Assembly: GCA_963761975.1 (NCBI GenBank) | Contig: CAVXIR010000002.1 | Span: 1,426,001-1,490,000 of the forward strand | Length of the DNA stretch: 64,000 nucleotides | Reading direction: 5' to 3' | Source: JAMQPK01 sp963761975 | Lineage (GTDB): Bacteria > Acidobacteriota > Vicinamibacteria > Vicinamibacterales > JAMQPK01 | In this document: in pieces, positions 53,558 to 62,413 of the stretch | Position numbering within the stretch: position 1 is the stretch's first letter | Layout of the letters: every line of letters begins with the position of its first letter | Translations under genes and position numbers: made by a program | The notes under the pieces: generated by a model | Seen by the model: only the letters and a program-made list of their open reading frames with translations | What the model was told of the DNA's origin: nothing | Database searches by the model: none

Positions 53558-53604
53558 CTTCAACTCCTTGGAAAACTGGTGGATCTCGGGCGGCATTATA
53601 CCGA

Positions 53605-53745
53605 TTCTTGCGGTTCTTGGTTCCGGGTTCTGCGGTTCTGGTTCAGGTGCTGGGTTCTGGGTTCTGAACCCGGAACCAGGAACCCGGAACCCGGAACCCG
53701 GAACCAGAACCTAGAACCCAGCACCCAGAACCTAGAACCGCCGGT
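53605..53745. repeat. Long inverted 7-bp array (GGTTCTG / AACCCGG type)
   Basis: A left half of GGTTCTT/GGTTCTG/GGGTTCT units meets a right half of AACCCGG/AACCAGG/AACCAGA/ACCTAGA units, period 7, forming a large potential hairpin. It ends at the stop codon of the next gene. Confidence 0.65.
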
Positions 53746-54204
53746 TCACATCTCCCCGTTCCAATCCTCAGGCTCCGGATTGATCGACCGGATGATTTCC
53801 AGGTGCCACTTGCCGCCGCCCCAGGGCTCGATGACCTCGGTGGCCACCACGTCCACGAGGATTTCCGCGAACGTGCGCCCCTCCGGGTCCCCTTCCAGGT
53901 GGTAGGCCGGTTCGTCCCATCCGAAGTTCGGGTAGAGCACGATAGTGAGGAACAGGTCATAGCCATCGTCCACGACGATGAGTTGACCGCAGGGACGCTT
54001 GGTCGTGGAGTGGTAGATGAGGTACTTTTCGGCGCTGTGCGCGCGGATATAACGCTTCAGCGCGAACTCGCGCGCGACGATTTCCTCGATCGCGATCTTC
54101 TTGTCCCAACAGTCGCGGCAGTAGCGCTCGTCGCCGCGAGGCTCCGAGACGTCTTTCGCACCGCACAACGCGCAGCGCGTCTTAGCCGTGGACTTTCGGG
54201 GCAC
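53746..54204 (-). CDS. Zinc-finger-type protein of unknown function
   Basis: 152 residues. The N-terminus has a CxxC-x(13)-CxxC-type zinc site: RCALCGAKDVSEPRGDERYCRDCW. The rest is a mixed alpha/beta domain (RYIRAHSAEKYLIYHSTTKRPCGQLIVVDDGYDLFLTIVLYPNFGW...GGGKWHLEIIRSI). I do not recognise the family. It overlaps the end of the glucan phosphorylase gene by 23 bp on the same strand (GTG start), so it is probably co-expressed. Confidence 0.6.
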   Translation of the reverse strand: MPRKSTAKTRCALCGAKDVSEPRGDERYCRDCWDKKIAIEEIVAREFALKRYIRAHSAEKYLIYHSTTKRPCGQLIVVDDGYDLFLTIVLYPNFGWDEPAYHLEGDPEGRTFAEILVDVVATEVIEPWGGGKWHLEIIRSINPEPEDWNGEM

Positions 54205-56338
54205 CGGAATCCTTCGCCTGTTGCGCGGCAGGCACGTACATTTCCTCCACGTATTGTTTCAACATGCGCGCCGCGCAGAACCGCGGTGTCACTGTGCGGA
54301 TACATTCCTTCACGATCTGCAGCCACGCGTGCGGGATACCCTGCTGATCGCGCTGATAGTAGGTGGGAACCACCTGTTCCTCGAGCAGGCGATACAGCGC
54401 ATCGGCGTCGGCCGCGTCCTGTGCTTCGGGATCTTCCATGCCTTTCCCGCCGTCGATGACCCATCCGTTCGAACCGTTGTAGCCTTCCGCCCACCATCCG
54501 TCGCCGATGCTCAGGTGCGGCACGCCGTTGATGCCTGCCTTCATGCCGCTCGTCCCGCTTGCCTCGAGCGGTTTGCGCGGCGTGTTGAGCCACACGTCGC
54601 AGCCCTGCGAGAGGAAGTGAGCGACGTGCATGTCGTAGTCGTCCACGAATGCGATGCGGCCTCCGTAAATGGGATCGACGGCATGGCGGTAAATCTGCTG
54701 CAGATGTCGCTTCCCGCCGTCATCAGCGGGATGGGCCTTGCCCGCAAACACGACCTGAACATGCCGGCGGCTGGACGACAGCAGGCGGATGAGCCGCTCA
54801 GGATCTCGGAAGATCAGCTCGGGCCGCTTGTAGGCCGTGAACCGGCGCGCAAAGCCGATTGTGAGCGCGCCGGGATCGAGGAGCGGGCCGGCTGCCACAA
54901 CCGCTGCGGCGCTGACGTTCTCCTGTGCCCATCGATCGCGCGCGCGCTGCCGGATGAACGTGAACAGGAAGCGCTTCAGCGAGGTGCGCGCGTTCCACAA
55001 TTCCTGATTCGGAATCTCGAGTACACGATTCCAGAAGTCGGGATCGTCCTGGCGATCGCGCCAATCCGTGCCGAGGTAACCCTCGAACAATTGCGCGATT
55101 TCGAGCGACAGCCACGTCGGCACGTGGACGCCGTTGGTGATCGACGTCAGCGGACGCTGTCCGTTCCGTTCGCGCTCCTGAAGCAGCGGCTCCCACATCG
55201 TTCGCGTCACTTCGCCATGCAGGCGGCTCACGCCATTGGCGAAGTCGGATGTGCGCAACGCGAGCGCGGTCATGTTGAACTGGCCGTGATACTCGCCGAG
55301 TGCGAGGAATTTTCCGCGATGCTCGGTCAGCGAACCCCACGCGCCCTGCAGGTGATGCTCGACACGATCGAAGGCGAACGCATCGTGGCCTGCGGCGACC
55401 GGCGTATGGGTCGTGAAGATGGTTGCCCGCCGCACCGCCGCCAACGCATCGTCGAAGCTCATGCCCTCGGCAATGAGCTCGTAAATGCGCTGCAGGACGA
55501 CGAATGCCGCGTGGCCTTCGTTCAGATGCCACACGGCCGGGGCGATGCCCAGCGCACGAAGCGCGCGAACGCCGCCAATGCCGAGAACGATCTCCTGCTG
55601 CAGACGCGTCTCGCGGTCGCCGCCGTAGAGGCGCGCGGACAAGTCGCGATCCTGTGGCGCGTTCTCCTCGAGGCCGGTGTCGAGCAAGAACAAGTTCACC
55701 CGCCCCGCCGACACTTTCCAGACGTTGGTCAACACCGCGCGATCGCCAAGCGGCACCGCGACGACGCACGGCGAACCATCGGGCTTGTACGCTTGTTCGA
55801 TTGCCACGTCTGGCCAGTTGAGCCGTTCGTACACCTCGAGCTGCCAGCCCTCGGGCGATACCGTTTGGTGGAAGTACCCTTGCGGGTACATGAAGCCCAC
55901 GCCGACGAGAGGGATGCCGAGGTCGCTCGATTCCTTGCAATGGTCCCCGGCGAGCACGCCGAGACCGCCTGCATAGATCGGCAGCGACTGGTGAATGGCG
56001 AACTCAGCAGAGAAGTAGGCGATGGGCGTGTTCTGGAGTTCCGGGAACCGCCGCGCCATCCAGGTGTTCTTCGCCGCGTAGGCGGCGTCGAGACCTTCGA
56101 CGGCACTGTCGTAGGTTTTCAGGAACTCCGCGTCCCGTGCCATGTGCTCGAGCCGCTCGCGCGTGACGAGCCACAACATCCTGACCGGGTTGTGGGCCGT
56201 GCTGCGCCAGAGCTGGTAGTCGAGATCGCGAAAGACCTTACGGGGAACGTATTGCCAGCTCCACCAAAGGTTAGCCGCAAGCTCGTCGAGCCGATTGATG
56301 CGGTCGGGTATGGGCGAAAGGCCAGCATAGCGAGTCAT
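54182..56338 (-). CDS. glgP: Alpha-glucan (glycogen/maltodextrin) phosphorylase
   Basis: A GT35 enzyme releasing glucose-1-phosphate from alpha-1,4-glucans. The short bacterial/archaeal subtype with an N-terminal DUF3417 (LDELAANLWWSWQYVPRKVFRDLD) is followed by PIAYFSAEFAIHQSLPIYAGGLGVLAGDHCKESSDLG, LNEGHAAFVVLQRI, TTHTPVAAGHDAF, FAGKAHPADDGGKRHLQQI and the PLP-lysine region SGTSGMKAGINGVPHLSIGDGWW. 718 residues, usual for this subtype. ATGA overlap with the MFS gene upstream. Confidence 0.95.
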   Translation of the reverse strand: MTRYAGLSPIPDRINRLDELAANLWWSWQYVPRKVFRDLDYQLWRSTAHNPVRMLWLVTRERLEHMARDAEFLKTYDSAVEGLDAAYAAKNTWMARRFPELQNTPIAYFSAEFAIHQSLPIYAGGLGVLAGDHCKESSDLGIPLVGVGFMYPQGYFHQTVSPEGWQLEVYERLNWPDVAIEQAYKPDGSPCVVAVPLGDRAVLTNVWKVSAGRVNLFLLDTGLEENAPQDRDLSARLYGGDRETRLQQEIVLGIGGVRALRALGIAPAVWHLNEGHAAFVVLQRIYELIAEGMSFDDALAAVRRATIFTTHTPVAAGHDAFAFDRVEHHLQGAWGSLTEHRGKFLALGEYHGQFNMTALALRTSDFANGVSRLHGEVTRTMWEPLLQERERNGQRPLTSITNGVHVPTWLSLEIAQLFEGYLGTDWRDRQDDPDFWNRVLEIPNQELWNARTSLKRFLFTFIRQRARDRWAQENVSAAAVVAAGPLLDPGALTIGFARRFTAYKRPELIFRDPERLIRLLSSSRRHVQVVFAGKAHPADDGGKRHLQQIYRHAVDPIYGGRIAFVDDYDMHVAHFLSQGCDVWLNTPRKPLEASGTSGMKAGINGVPHLSIGDGWWAEGYNGSNGWVIDGGKGMEDPEAQDAADADALYRLLEEQVVPTYYQRDQQGIPHAWLQIVKECIRTVTPRFCAARMLKQYVEEMYVPAAQQAKDSGAPKVHG

Positions 56339-57615
56339 CGAGCCATCGATGGTAGTCGGCCTCGTTCGGTCGCGTCAATAAAGCTGCGCCGATAGCGCCT
56401 TAATGCGGGTGTACGCGCGGCGATCCATGCCGTCGCTAGCAGGCATCCGAGCCCGCCCGTGACGACGGAGGCCCGCGGGCCGAACAATTGTCCGACCGCG
56501 CCGGCTTCGAACTCGCCGAACTGCGGCCCCCCTTGCACGAAGACCATATTGATGCCGACCATGCGGCCGCGCAGGTGGTCGGGCGTGCCCAGCTGCCGGA
56601 TCACGTTGCGAAGAACCATGCTCACGGTGTCGGCCGCTCCCGTGACGGCCAGACACAGGAAGGTCAGCCAGAACGAACGCGAGAGCCCAAACATGATCGT
56701 GGCCAATCCGTACACACACACCGCCCAGATCAGCACGACGCCCCTCCGTTCGATTCGCTCGATCGAGCGAACCATCACGAAGCTCATCAGGACAGCGCCC
56801 ACGGAAGGCGCAGCGTAGAGCCATCCATATCCTCGTGCCCCCACGCGGAGAACGTCCTGCGCGAAGATCGGGAGCAGCGCCGTCGCCGACGAGAAGAACG
56901 TCGCGAAGAAATCGAGCAGCATGGTCGAGCGGATGATCGGGGAGGAGAACACGAATCCCAGGCCCTCGCGAACCGCGCGCACGCTGATGTCGCTGACCTC
57001 GCCGGCGCTGCGCGCCGGCACGTTGCGCATCATCAGCAGCGACAGGATGACGCACACGAAGGTGGCCGCGTTGACCGCGTACACCCACTTGATGCCGAGC
57101 GTCGCAATGACGATGCCGCCCACTGCGGGGCCGGCCACGGACGCGACTTGCAGCATGATCGCGTTCAGGCTGATCGCGTTGGCGAGGTGGTCGCGCGGGA
57201 CGAGCATCGGCATCAACGACTGCCGTGCGGGGCTGTCGAACGCGTTCGCCGCGGCGCTGACCGCCGCAAGTGCGTAGATGGGCCACGGATGATCGAGTCC
57301 TTGATGCGTCAGGAACGCGAGCACGAAGGCGGTGACGCACATCGTTGACTGCGTGTAGAACATCACGCGGCGGCGATCGGAGGCATCAGCCACCGTGCCG
57401 CCGGCAATCGCGAAGAACACGATCGGCATCAGTCTGACGAGGCCCACCATGCCGAGCGCAATCGGCCGATGCTCGGGCTGCACGAGCAGCGCGACATGCC
57501 ACAGGATGGCCGCCGTCTGCATGTTCGAACCCGAAAACGAGATCAACTGGCCTGTCCACAACAGGCGGAAGTTGCGATGCTGAAGCGCGATGAAGGGTGA
57601 CGGGACGGCGGTCAC
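56335..57615 (-). CDS. MFS transporter, EntS/DUF894-like exporter type
   Basis: Twelve hydrophobic segments. FIALQHRNFRLLWTGQLISFSGSNMQ is the family N-terminus and GGTVADASDRRRVM the loop 2-3 MFS motif; FDSPARQSLMPMLVPRDHLANAISLNAIMLQVASVAGPAVGG is typical of the EntS-like subfamily of drug or siderophore exporters. GTG 57615 (TAVPSPFIALQ) is chosen because longer starts overlap the divergent pntAB gene. The substrate is unknown. Confidence 0.88.
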   Translation of the reverse strand: MTAVPSPFIALQHRNFRLLWTGQLISFSGSNMQTAAILWHVALLVQPEHRPIALGMVGLVRLMPIVFFAIAGGTVADASDRRRVMFYTQSTMCVTAFVLAFLTHQGLDHPWPIYALAAVSAAANAFDSPARQSLMPMLVPRDHLANAISLNAIMLQVASVAGPAVGGIVIATLGIKWVYAVNAATFVCVILSLLMMRNVPARSAGEVSDISVRAVREGLGFVFSSPIIRSTMLLDFFATFFSSATALLPIFAQDVLRVGARGYGWLYAAPSVGAVLMSFVMVRSIERIERRGVVLIWAVCVYGLATIMFGLSRSFWLTFLCLAVTGAADTVSMVLRNVIRQLGTPDHLRGRMVGINMVFVQGGPQFGEFEAGAVGQLFGPRASVVTGGLGCLLATAWIAARTPALRRYRRSFIDATERGRLPSMAR

Positions 57616-57651
57616 AGACGGGCCAATTTTATGATGTAAGATTTGCGCCGT

Positions 57652-57960
57652 ATGCAGTTCGATTTTATCGACGGGTTGTTCGTGCTGATGCTGGCGACGT
57701 TCATAGGCCTCGACGTCATCCGCCGCGTTTCGCGTCTGCTGCACACACCACTGATGTCGCTGACCAATGCCATCTCGGCCATCGCGGTCGTCGGCGCGAT
57801 CCTCCTGGCGGGCGAACAGGAGTCGCAGCTGAGCACAGTACTCGGCGCGATCGCCGTCTTCGCATCGACGACGAACATCGTCAGCGGCTTTCTGATTACC
57901 GACCGCATGCTGAAAATGTTTAAGAAGCGCCCGTCGGCAGGCCCGGGGCAGGCGAGCTGA
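57652..57960 (+). CDS. pntAB: NAD(P) transhydrogenase subunit alpha part 2 (PntAB-like)
   Basis: 102 residues with three membrane helices: FIDGLFVLMLATFIGLDVIRRVSRLLHTPLMSLTNAISAIAVVGAILLAG and LSTVLGAIAVFASTTNIVSGFLITDRMLKMF, the PntA C-terminal membrane domain with the conserved TPLMSLTNAISAI and GGF-like FLVTDRML stretch. With PntB it forms the proton channel of the transhydrogenase. The NAD-binding part (PntAA) should precede it in three-gene operons but is absent; a divergent MFS gene lies there. The pntB start overlaps its stop (TGATG). Confidence 0.9.
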   Translation: MQFDFIDGLFVLMLATFIGLDVIRRVSRLLHTPLMSLTNAISAIAVVGAILLAGEQESQLSTVLGAIAVFASTTNIVSGFLITDRMLKMFKKRPSAGPGQAS

Positions 57961-59349
57961 TGATCGATCAGCTGATACAGCTGGTCTATCTCGTCGCGAC
58001 CGCGCTGTTCATTCTATCTCTTAAGTGGATGAGCGATCCATCCACTGCGCGCCGGGGTGTGTTTGCCGGCGTGGGCGGGATGGCGCTTGCCATCATCGGC
58101 ACACTGCTGCACCCGCTGATCATCGGGTACAGCTGGATCGCCATTCCGCTCGTCCTCGGGGCGCTTGCCGGCATTCCGCTTTCATGGGTCCCACTCACAG
58201 CGGTACCGCAGCGAACCGCGCTGTCTCATGCATTCGGCGGCCTTGCGGCCGGTCTCGTTGGTACGGCGAAGTGACTACCTGTGGGCCGAGCACGATCAGC
58301 TGACGACGTATCGCATGGGCGCCATCGCGCTCGAAGTGATACTCGGCTACCTGACCTGCACCGGCAGCTTGATTGCGGCAGGGAAGCTCCAGGAAGTGGT
58401 ACCGACGCGGCCGATCACGTATCGCGGCCAGAACGTCATCAACTTCGGGCTGCTCGGCGCCGCTTTCGTCATCGCCCTTCTGCTGATGATCGATCCGACT
58501 CGCACGTATCTGTTTCCAGCGCTCATCCTGCTCGCGCTGGCCTTCGGTGTGCTCCTGGTGCTGCCCATCGGCGGTGCTGACATGCCGACGGTGATCTCCT
58601 TGCTGAATTCCTACGCCGGCCTGGCTGCGGTGGCGATGGGCTTCGTCATGGAGAACAAGCTGCTCATCACCGCCGGGGCGCTCGACGGTGCATCGGGTCT
58701 GATCCTGTCGATTGTGATGTGCAGAGCGATGAACCGCTCGTTTACGAACGTGCTGTTTGGCGCGTTTGGCCAGGTGAAGGCCGGCGCCGGACAGATTGAG
58801 CAGCGCACCGCGAAGAGCGCGACGGCTGAAGACGCTGCGCAGCTGCTCGAGAACGCCTCGAGCGTGGTCATTGTTCCTGGTTACGGCATGGCCGTGTCGC
58901 AGGCGCAGCATCGCGTTCATGATCTCTACGAACAGCTCGCCAAGCGCGGCATCGACGTGAAGTTCGCGATCCATCCCGTCGCCGGCCGGATGCCGGGGCA
59001 TATGAACGTGCTGCTGGCAGAGGCGGAGATTCCGTACGACCGTCTCGTCGAAATGGACGACATCAACCCGGAGATGCCGAGAGCCGATGTGGCGCTGGTG
59101 ATCGGCGCCAACGACGTCGTCAACCCCGCCGCGCGACTCGACAAGAACAGCCCGATCTTCGGCATGCCCATCATCGATGCCGACAAGGCCAGGGTTGTGC
59201 TTGCGATCAAGCGCTCGATGAATCCCGGGTTTGCGGGAATCGAGAACGAGCTCTATTTTGCCGACAACACCCTCATGCTCTTCGGTGATGCGAAGGGCGT
59301 TATTGGTGAGGTTGTCAAGAATCTAAGCGGTCAGAGCGGGACTCACTAG
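57960..59349 (+). CDS. pntB: NAD(P) transhydrogenase subunit beta, frameshifted near 58272
   Basis: The membrane part starts MIDQLIQLVYLVATALFILSLKWMSDPSTARRG and runs to HAFGGLAAGLVGTAK, then TGA. Deleting the T at 58272 continues DYLWAEHDQLTTYRMGAIALEVILGYLTCTGSLIAAGKLQ through more helices to the NADP-binding domain III (VVIVPGYGMAVSQAQHRVHDLYEQL, FAIHPVAGRMPGHMNVLLAEA, VIGANDVVNPAA, KRSMNPGFAGIENELYF). It couples hydride transfer between NADH and NADP to proton movement. About 462 residues repaired. The shift site is again TGA followed by C. The end shares CTAG with the convergent gene. Confidence 0.9.
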
Positions 59350-60074
59350 GGATTAGGGATTAGCAGTCGCGGCTTCGCGTTTTTGCGGTGAGATAGCGCA
59401 AACCGCGGCAAGGGCTCGGCCGCGTAAAGCCAGCGCGTATTGCCGATGGCCGAGATAATTGCCGTGACCAGCAGTCCGATGGCGCCGACGATCCCGCCCA
59501 CAGCGAACAACAACATCTGCACGCCAAACACCGTGACAACGGGCTTGACCGACAGCATGACCGCGCCGATCGCGAGCAGAATGCGCAGTTCGGTCGGCCC
59601 CAGACCCCAGAACGACATCTGGAATCGGCCGACACAGTACGTCGCGAGGTATATTTCTATCGAGAGAATGTAATAGGCGATCAGGAAAGCGGCCCCGACA
59701 ATCGGCGTCATGTCGCCTGAGATCGCCAGTCCGCCGATGACAAACAGCGCGCCGAACGTGTCCAGGATGTGGTCGACGTAGAAGCCGTACCGCGGTCGTT
59801 GATGGCCGCGCACGCGCGCCAGCGTCCCGTCGAGGCTGTCGCCGAGCCAATTGAGTACCAGAAAAAACACGACTCCCCACAGAGCCGCAGGTACCTCGCG
59901 CTAGATTGCAAAACAGACCCCGACGTAGAACATCGAGACCAGCCCAAGCCCGGTGAGATGGTCGGAATTGATGCGCGCCGGAAGACGCCCGGCCATCCAG
60001 ATCAAGACGCGGCGTTCGATGCCGGTCAGCAGTCCCCTGGAGTTGCGTTGCGCCTCGAAAAATCCGTTTGCCAT
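59346..60074 (-). pseudogene. CDP-alcohol phosphatidyltransferase interrupted by an in-frame TAG
   Basis: From ATG 60074 the frame reads MANGFFEAQRNSRGLLTGIERRVLIWMAGRLPARINSDHLTGLGLVSMFYVGVCFAI, then TAG (59903-59901), then, in the same frame, REVPAALWGVVFFLVLNWLGDSLDGTLARVRGHQRPRYGFYVDHILD. The second part holds the family motif DGx2ARx8Gx3Dx3D. Without the stop it would be a normal 242-residue phospholipid synthase with six helices. GTG or ATG restarts after the stop would lack the first helix. A single base change, sequencing error or suppression are all possible. It lies 43 bp after the DUF6496 gene. Confidence 0.75.
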
Positions 60075-60117
60075 TCGGCCTCCTGGTTAGAAATGCGACA
60101 AAAGGAGGCCGAAAGGG

Positions 60118-60321
60118 TCATGCGCGCGATCGTTTTCGCGGCACCTTGGCGCCCGCCCGGCGGGCCTCGGACAGGCCGATCGCAATCGCTTGCTTCCGGC
60201 TGGTCACCTTCTTCCCAGAACTGCCGCTGCGGAGCGTCCCGCGTTTGCGCTCGCGCATCACCTTTTCGACCTTCTCAGATGCCTTCCTCCCGTACTTCCG
60301 ACCGCCGCGTTTCTTCGCCAT
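60118..60321 (-). CDS. Small basic DUF6496-like protein
   Basis: From ATG 60321, preceded by GGGAGG, 67 residues: MAKKRGGRKYGRKASEKVEKVMRERKRGTL followed by RSGSSGKKVTSRKQAIAIGLSEARRAGAKVPRKR. It is very Lys/Arg-rich, and the tail SRKQAIAIGLSEARRAG is characteristic of the DUF6496 group. These may bind nucleic acids; nothing is proven. The gene is divergent from the ferritin-like gene. Confidence 0.75.
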   Translation of the reverse strand: MAKKRGGRKYGRKASEKVEKVMRERKRGTLRSGSSGKKVTSRKQAIAIGLSEARRAGAKVPRKRSRA

Positions 60322-60472
60322 GAAGCCTCCCATGTCCGCTATCTGGGCATGTTGTCCGAGTACGCTTCCACGCCAGCTTCTGATAACGGGCAGATTCAAT
60401 ACCTTCAGCACGAAGCAAGGAAGAGGCCGGGAACTTGCAAGAGTGAGCACGACCTTTTTATGGAGGCACTCA

Positions 60473-60988
60473 ATGGCTGACGAGAAGAGTAGCGGGCAAG
60501 TGACGCGGGCTCAGTTGGTCGATTTGCTGAACGAGGATCTCGCCAGGGAATACCAGGCGATCATCGCGTATGTCGTCTATTCGCAGGTGATCAAGGGCGC
60601 CGAATTCATGACAATCGCGAAGGAGCTCGAGAAACACGCGGGCGAAGAGTTGAAACACGCACTGACGGTTTCCAAGCTGATCGATTACCTCGGCGGAACG
60701 CCGACCGTGACAACCAAGCCGGTCAAGACGTCCGAAAACGCCGAGGAGATGCTGAGGTTCGACCTCGACAACGAAAACGACACGATCAGGAATTATCGCG
60801 AGCGCGTGAGGCAATGCGAGGCGCTGGGCGAGTACGCCATGGCCGAGCATCTTCGCGAGATTCTGAAGCAGGAACAGGAACATCAAATCGATCTGGCGAC
60901 GGCGCTGGGCGAAGATGCCCCCGACGTGTCAAAGATGAAAGGTCGGGACGAGGGGCAGCAGGAAAAGGGGCACGCGAGGCTTCATTGA
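60473..60988 (+). CDS. Ferritin-like / bacterioferritin-type protein
   Basis: ATG 60473 with GGAGG 8 bp upstream gives 171 residues. A four-helix bundle with di-iron ligands: LNEDLAREYQAIIAYVVYSQVI (Glu), EFMTIAKELEKHAGEELKHALTVSKLI (E..H), ENDTIRNYRERVRQCEALGEYAMAEHLREILKQEQEHQIDL (E..E..H). It probably stores or detoxifies iron as in ferritin-like Dps/Bfr proteins. The last bases overlap the convergent MFS gene. The spacer 60322-60472 contains no gene and should hold the divergent promoters. Confidence 0.88.
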   Translation: MADEKSSGQVTRAQLVDLLNEDLAREYQAIIAYVVYSQVIKGAEFMTIAKELEKHAGEELKHALTVSKLIDYLGGTPTVTTKPVKTSENAEEMLRFDLDNENDTIRNYRERVRQCEALGEYAMAEHLREILKQEQEHQIDLATALGEDAPDVSKMKGRDEGQQEKGHARLH

Positions 60989-62229
60989 AATCGGCGGCCG
61001 CGCGTTTCCGGCCCGAGCCATATGAGCACCGATACGGCCAGCCCCGACACTGCCATGGAAAAGGTCATCGCTCGGGGCAGCGTCCAGCCGGAATCGACGA
61101 GATGGCCGATTGCAAATGACGTAAACGAGCCCACGAGCGCGCCGGCGTGATAGCAGAATCCCGCGCCGGCGCCGCGGACTTCGTTGGGGAACCGCTCGGT
61201 GAGGTACGACGGGAACGCGCCCCACATGCCGTGCGCGCCAAACCCGACCAGCAGTGCGCCTAACAGCAGAAGCGTGGCATCTGCGCTCATCAGATACAGG
61301 GGCGATACGGCGACGCCAAGCGCGGCGGCTATGGTAACGGCTCCGCGCCGTCCGAGCCGTCCCTCGGACACACCGCCCCAGAATCCTGAACCGAGAATAC
61401 CGCCCACATTCAGCGCCACGATGTACGGAAGCGTATTCAGCGCGCGGGTTTGCAGAAACGTCGCATACCAGTACGTGACGGAGTAGTAGGACACCATGAA
61501 GCAGGCCGCCAGCAGCGAGCAGTGGATCGTCGTGCCGATGAGGTCGCGATTGAAGATGCGAGCGAGCGACACCTTCATCGTCTGCGCGGCTGTATTGCCA
61601 GCGCCACGCTGCAGTGCCAGCCACACCGGACTTTCGGTGACCCGCGATCGAATCCACAGGACCAGCATGGCGGGAATCGCGCCAATCCAGAACATCCCGC
61701 GCCACGCCTGGTCCGTTTCGGCGCGAAGCACCGGATACAACAATTGAAACACCAGCGCCGACGAGATGTAGCCCCAGGCCCAGGCGCCTTGAAGGATGCC
61801 GGCGGCGGGGCCGCGAAGCCTGTCAGGAAGATGTTCGAGCGCAAGCGGCATCCCGGCGGCCCATTCCCCGCCCATGCCGATGCCGAACAGCGCGCGGCAG
61901 GCAAACAGCATGGCGTAGGACGTCGAGAAGCCGCTGACCACCGTAAAGAGCGAAAACCAGACGATCGAGAGCATCAGCGGCAGCTTGCGACCCCACCGAT
62001 CGGCCGCGGTGCCGGCCGCCGCTCCGCCGACGAGGCGGAACATCAATGTCACCGTGCCCAAGGCGCCGGCCAGCGCGTTGTCTATCGTGAAGCTGCGCTG
62101 AATATCGGAAAGCACAAACGTGAGGATCGTGAAATCGAACCCGTCGAGCATCCATCCGAAGAAGGCGGCGGCGAATGCCCGCTTCTGGTCTGGCGTCAGC
62201 GATGGGAACTCGCGTAGAAACCGAATCAC
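60982..62229 (-). CDS. MFS transporter, carboxylate/sialate:H+ symporter-like
   Basis: Twelve helices over 415 residues. Near the N-terminus comes the SHS/AAHS signature FFGWMLDGFDFTILTFVLSDI, the loop GTAADRWGRKLPLM, then RALFGIGMGGEWAAGMPLALEHLPDRLRGPAAGILQGAW, typical of sialate, lactate or aromatic acid:H+ symporters. The ligand cannot be told. It is convergent with the ferritin-like gene and overlaps it by 7 bp. The spacer after its start holds a 7-bp array. Confidence 0.9.
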   Translation of the reverse strand: MIRFLREFPSLTPDQKRAFAAAFFGWMLDGFDFTILTFVLSDIQRSFTIDNALAGALGTVTLMFRLVGGAAAGTAADRWGRKLPLMLSIVWFSLFTVVSGFSTSYAMLFACRALFGIGMGGEWAAGMPLALEHLPDRLRGPAAGILQGAWAWGYISSALVFQLLYPVLRAETDQAWRGMFWIGAIPAMLVLWIRSRVTESPVWLALQRGAGNTAAQTMKVSLARIFNRDLIGTTIHCSLLAACFMVSYYSVTYWYATFLQTRALNTLPYIVALNVGGILGSGFWGGVSEGRLGRRGAVTIAAALGVAVSPLYLMSADATLLLLGALLVGFGAHGMWGAFPSYLTERFPNEVRGAGAGFCYHAGALVGSFTSFAIGHLVDSGWTLPRAMTFSMAVSGLAVSVLIWLGPETRGRRFQ

Positions 62230-62251
62230 TGTCTGTTAGTAATACACCGAC

Positions 62252-62377
62252 ATAGCTGGTAGCTGGTAGCTGCTAGCTGATATCCGGTTGATGGCTTGTA
62301 GCTAATGGCTTGTGGCTCACAGGCTAGCGGGGCAATGCTCGCGCTACCAGCTACAAGCTACGAGCGACAAGTTATTG
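62252..62377. repeat. Inverted 7-bp array (TAGCTGG / CTACAAG type)
   Basis: TAGCTGG-TAGCTGG-TAGCTGC-TAGCTGA on the left faces GCTACCA-GCTACAA-GCTACGA-GCGACAA on the right, with TGGCTTGTAGCTAATGGCTT variants between. Period 7, inverted, between two divergent genes. Confidence 0.65.
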
Positions 62378-62413
62378 TGGCGAGCCTCTTGCTAACGGAT
62401 GACTTGACCTTAC

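Noticed and set aside
54188..56395. 735-codon open frame on the plus strand
   Set aside because: Antisense shadow of glgP; no recognisable domain or ribosome site.
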